This document shows, piece by piece, positions 16,825 to 18,284 of a stretch of DNA of 18,284 nucleotides. Source of the DNA: Lachnospiraceae bacterium. GTDB taxonomy: Bacteria; Bacillota_A; Clostridia; Lachnospirales; Lachnospiraceae. Position numbers and translations under genes: made by a program. The notes beneath the pieces are model-generated. The model was not told the DNA's origin and did not search any database. It saw only the letters and a list, made by a program, of their open reading frames with translations. Where the stretch lies: the NCBI GenBank assembly GCA_017652545.1, contig JAGCAV010000430.1, positions 1-18,284 on the forward strand, read 5' to 3'. Positions within the stretch are counted from its first letter, which is position 1; every line of letters begins with the position of its first letter.

Positions 16825-16977
16825 ATGAATGTCTGGGATATTCTGATCATTGCCGTGATCGCTGCAGCCGTTTTCTTTGGCATGCGCGGCAGACAGAAAA
16901 AGGGAGATTCCTGCTGCGGCAGCTGCAGCGGATGTACGGCGAAATGTGACAGGAAAGAAGGAAATACGCCTGGATGA
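16825..16977 (+). CDS. FeoB-associated Cys-rich membrane peptide
   Basis: A 50-residue peptide with one membrane helix (residues 4-20, WDILIIAVIAAAVFFGM), a short basic stretch, and five cysteines close together (30, 31, 34, 37 and 41). This is the pattern of the small FeoB-associated Cys-rich family found after feoB in many Firmicutes. The cysteine cluster may bind iron or organise the transporter, but its function is not settled. ATG 16825 has GGAGG at 16815-16819, five bases upstream; the frame is open back to 16768 without a better start. It is in the feoAB operon. Confidence 0.85.
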   Translation: MNVWDILIIAVIAAAVFFGMRGRQKKGDSCCGSCSGCTAKCDRKEGNTPG

Positions 16978-17150
16978 CCTGTATTCCGGATGATCCGTAC
17001 GGAAACCGGAGCTGTGACATTTTTGTGACAGACAGGATGATACCATTCTGCCATACAAATACAGCAGCGAAGGACCGTCGTAAATAAGGAGAAAATGAGG
17101 TCCCGAAGCAGGAGAAAAGAGATTTGGTTTTCGAGGGAGGATACAGGAAA

Positions 17151-17951
17151 ATGCAGGAATTATTTCAGAAAATTATGACACAGCTGGATGCGTCATCGGG
17201 ACTGACGGCAGCTTATCTGATCGTGGGCGGACTGATCATCGTCATGTCGATCGTGTGCGTGGTGCTTGAGATCAGGGTATGGCTCCGGTACAGAAAAGCC
17301 AACAAGATGGCCATCTCCACCAAAATGTCAGGCAACGATGCCGCCCGGTATGTGCTGGACAGGGCAGGCCTGGAATATGTGAAGGTCCGCAAGGCAGGGT
17401 TCCTTCGCGAGATGTTTTTCGGCAATTACTACAACATCGCCACAAAAACAATCTACCTCCGTTCTGTTCTGGGAAAGATCGACAGCAAGCAGACGGTTAC
17501 ATCCATGGCGCTGGGCGTTCAGAAGGCGGCTGTCGCGAGACTGTGTGAGGAAGGCGACAAACAGGCCAGAGTGCGCAACAGACTTTCCCTGATCGGTGTG
17601 TTCGGACCGCTTCTTTTCATCCCGGTGGTCCTGGTGGGCATGGTGGTCGACCTGCTGGTGATGAACAGTGTCACAGTGATCTCATATGCCAGCCTTGCAG
17701 TCGGTATCCTGCTCGCAGTTGCCGGATTTATTGTCACCATGCTGAATATCCCGGTGGAAAAAAGAGCCAACAAACTTGCGCTGCAGATGATGGAAGAGTA
17801 TGGGATGGCTACCGGCGAAGAGCTCGAAACGATGAGAGGCGTGTATGATGCGTATATTCTTGCATACATCGCCCAGTTCATCCTGGAGATCCTCCGTGTG
17901 ATCCAGCTGATCCTGGAGATCGTGATCAAAGCGAGGAAAAACAATAATTAA
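17151..17951 (+). CDS. YugP/Zn_peptidase_2-like membrane protein lacking the zinc site
   Basis: A 266-residue membrane protein with hydrophobic segments at about 21-42, 146-168, 175-197 and 232-258. Its order of motifs follows the YugP type (Zn_peptidase_2). These are SGNDAARYVLDRAGLEYVKV at 60-79, close to the family's tGaevArkiLd.nGl.dV.V; the LRS strand end at 103-105; NIPVEKRAN at 199-207 in place of TLPVEFDAS; and a C-terminal AYILAYIAQFILEILR. Where family members have HEVGH, an ungapped comparison places GVQKA at 122-126, and the whole protein has no histidine. It therefore cannot use the HExxH mechanism and is best seen as a pseudoenzyme or scaffold. ATG 17151 follows GGAGG at 17136-17140 by ten bases. 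A TTG at 17124 is in frame with AGGAG upstream as an alternative. The gene stands alone before a terminator. Family assignment is from memory of the motif pattern. Confidence 0.72.
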   Translation: MQELFQKIMTQLDASSGLTAAYLIVGGLIIVMSIVCVVLEIRVWLRYRKANKMAISTKMSGNDAARYVLDRAGLEYVKVRKAGFLREMFFGNYYNIATKTIYLRSVLGKIDSKQTVTSMALGVQKAAVARLCEEGDKQARVRNRLSLIGVFGPLLFIPVVLVGMVVDLLVMNSVTVISYASLAVGILLAVAGFIVTMLNIPVEKRANKLALQMMEEYGMATGEELETMRGVYDAYILAYIAQFILEILRVIQLILEIVIKARKNNN

Positions 17952-17966
17952 GGTTTGATGAAACGC

Positions 17967-17994
17967 GGAACAGCCGATGAGGCTGTTCCTTTTT
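17967..17994 (+). terminator. Intrinsic terminator after the YugP-like gene
   Basis: GGAACAGCC (17967-17975) pairs with GGCTGTTCC (17981-17989) around a five-base loop, followed by five Ts (17990-17994). It is a clear Rho-independent terminator 15 bases after the stop codon. Confidence 0.92.
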
Positions 17995-18009
17995 GTGTGA
18001 ACAAAAGGA

Positions 18010-18038
18010 TTGAACGGGGAGCCGGATTCGAATATAGT
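18010..18038 (+). promoter_or_regulatory. Sigma-70-type promoter of the acetyltransferase gene
   Basis: TTGAAC (18010-18015) and TATAGT (18033-18038) are 17 bases apart, each close to consensus. The predicted start near 18045 leaves a leader of about 70 bases. It follows the terminator directly, so the acetyltransferase begins a new transcription unit. Confidence 0.75.
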
Positions 18039-18113
18039 AATGTATGGGAAAGGCCTTCCGCCAGGAGCGGGCTGCCCGAAGAGATGTACCGCAGACAAAA
18101 GAAAGGATACCGT

Positions 18114-18284
18114 ATGACGATTCGAAGAGCTCAAAACAAAGATATACCGGGCATTCTGGCCCTGCTCTCCCAGGTGCTGGAACTGCATGCCGCGATCCGG
18201 CCGGATATTTTCATTCCCGGGACGACCAAGTACACACATGAGGAGCTGGAGGAAATGCTGCGCAATGATCTTCTGCCTGTGTTC
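18114..18284 (+). CDS. GNAT family N-acetyltransferase, 3' end missing
   Basis: Only the first 57 residues are visible. The opening MTIRRAQNKDIPGILALLSQVLELHA is the usual beta-1/alpha-1 start of GNAT acetyltransferases (IRxAxxxDxxxIxxL), followed by a loop and a second helix (THEELEEMLRND). The acetyl-CoA-binding loop would lie beyond the window. The residues LHAAIRPDIF resemble GNAT proteins that act on small molecules, but no substrate can be given. ATG 18114 follows GAAAGGA at 18101-18107 by six bases. It has its own promoter. Confidence 0.8.
   Translation, partial: MTIRRAQNKDIPGILALLSQVLELHAAIRPDIFIPGTTKYTHEELEEMLRNDLLPVF

Noticed and set aside
16987..17025. Possible terminator after the feo genes (CCGG arms, palindrome TCCGTACGGA at 16994-17003, and a run of five Ts)
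   Set aside because: The stems are short and the T-run is separated from them by about nine bases, so it does not form a convincing terminator.
17013..17030. Direct repeat TGTGACA separated by four bases, upstream of the YugP-like gene
   Set aside because: Seven-base repeats arise by chance at this scale, and no promoter with good spacing was found around it, so no operator can be claimed.
1..18284. CRISPR arrays, insertion sequences, tRNA or rRNA genes, phage genes
   Set aside because: No regularly spaced repeats, transposase or integrase motifs, or cloverleaf-like segments were seen; the region looks like stable chromosome.

Overview
The window reads as low-to-mid GC (a little above 50%) chromosomal DNA of an anaerobic Firmicute, most likely a Clostridia or Lachnospiraceae-type gut or fermentative bacterium. 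The grounds are strong AGGAGG-type ribosome sites throughout, a CoA-transferase that closely resembles the butyryl-CoA:acetate enzymes of butyrate producers, a FeoA-FeoB fusion followed by the small Cys-rich Feo protein typical of Clostridia, and several ferredoxin-type Fe-S proteins. This is inferred from gene content; there is no rRNA or tRNA to place the organism.

Layout. (1) 1-1148: the 3' end of a molybdenum-linked cluster, with a truncated ferredoxin-like protein and MobA, closed by a good intrinsic terminator at 1240. (2) 1326-13098: a nine-gene, 11.6-kb operon with its own sigma-70-type promoter and a terminator hairpin at the end. Gene order is M42 aminopeptidase, imidazolonepropionase/prolidase-like amidohydrolase, peptide-type solute-binding protein, two Dpp/Opp permeases, two Dpp/Opp ATPases, a flavoprotein with a C-terminal two-cluster ferredoxin domain, and a But-like CoA-transferase. 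(3) 13326-14204 on the minus strand: a lone secreted protein with cell-wall-binding-type repeats and a transglutaminase-like domain. (4) 14283-16977: a promoter, a fused FeoA-FeoB ferrous iron transporter and a Cys-rich FeoB-associated peptide. (5) 17151-17994: a membrane protein of the YugP/Zn_peptidase_2 type with no histidine at all, so it cannot carry the family's HExxH zinc site, followed by a terminator. (6) 18010-18284: a promoter and the start of a GNAT acetyltransferase cut by the window end.

How the genes may work together. The nine-gene operon looks like a complete catabolic route. A peptide-like or amide-containing compound is captured and imported by the five-part ABC transporter. 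It is cut in the cytoplasm by the M42 peptidase and the amidohydrolase. A released carboxylic acid is activated by the CoA-transferase, and a redox step is run by the ferredoxin-fused flavoprotein. The substrate cannot be read from sequence. The combination of transporter, two different metallohydrolases, an electron-bifurcated-looking flavoprotein fusion and a short-chain CoA-transferase under one promoter is the best candidate here for an undescribed system. The histidine-free YugP-like protein is the second most notable item.
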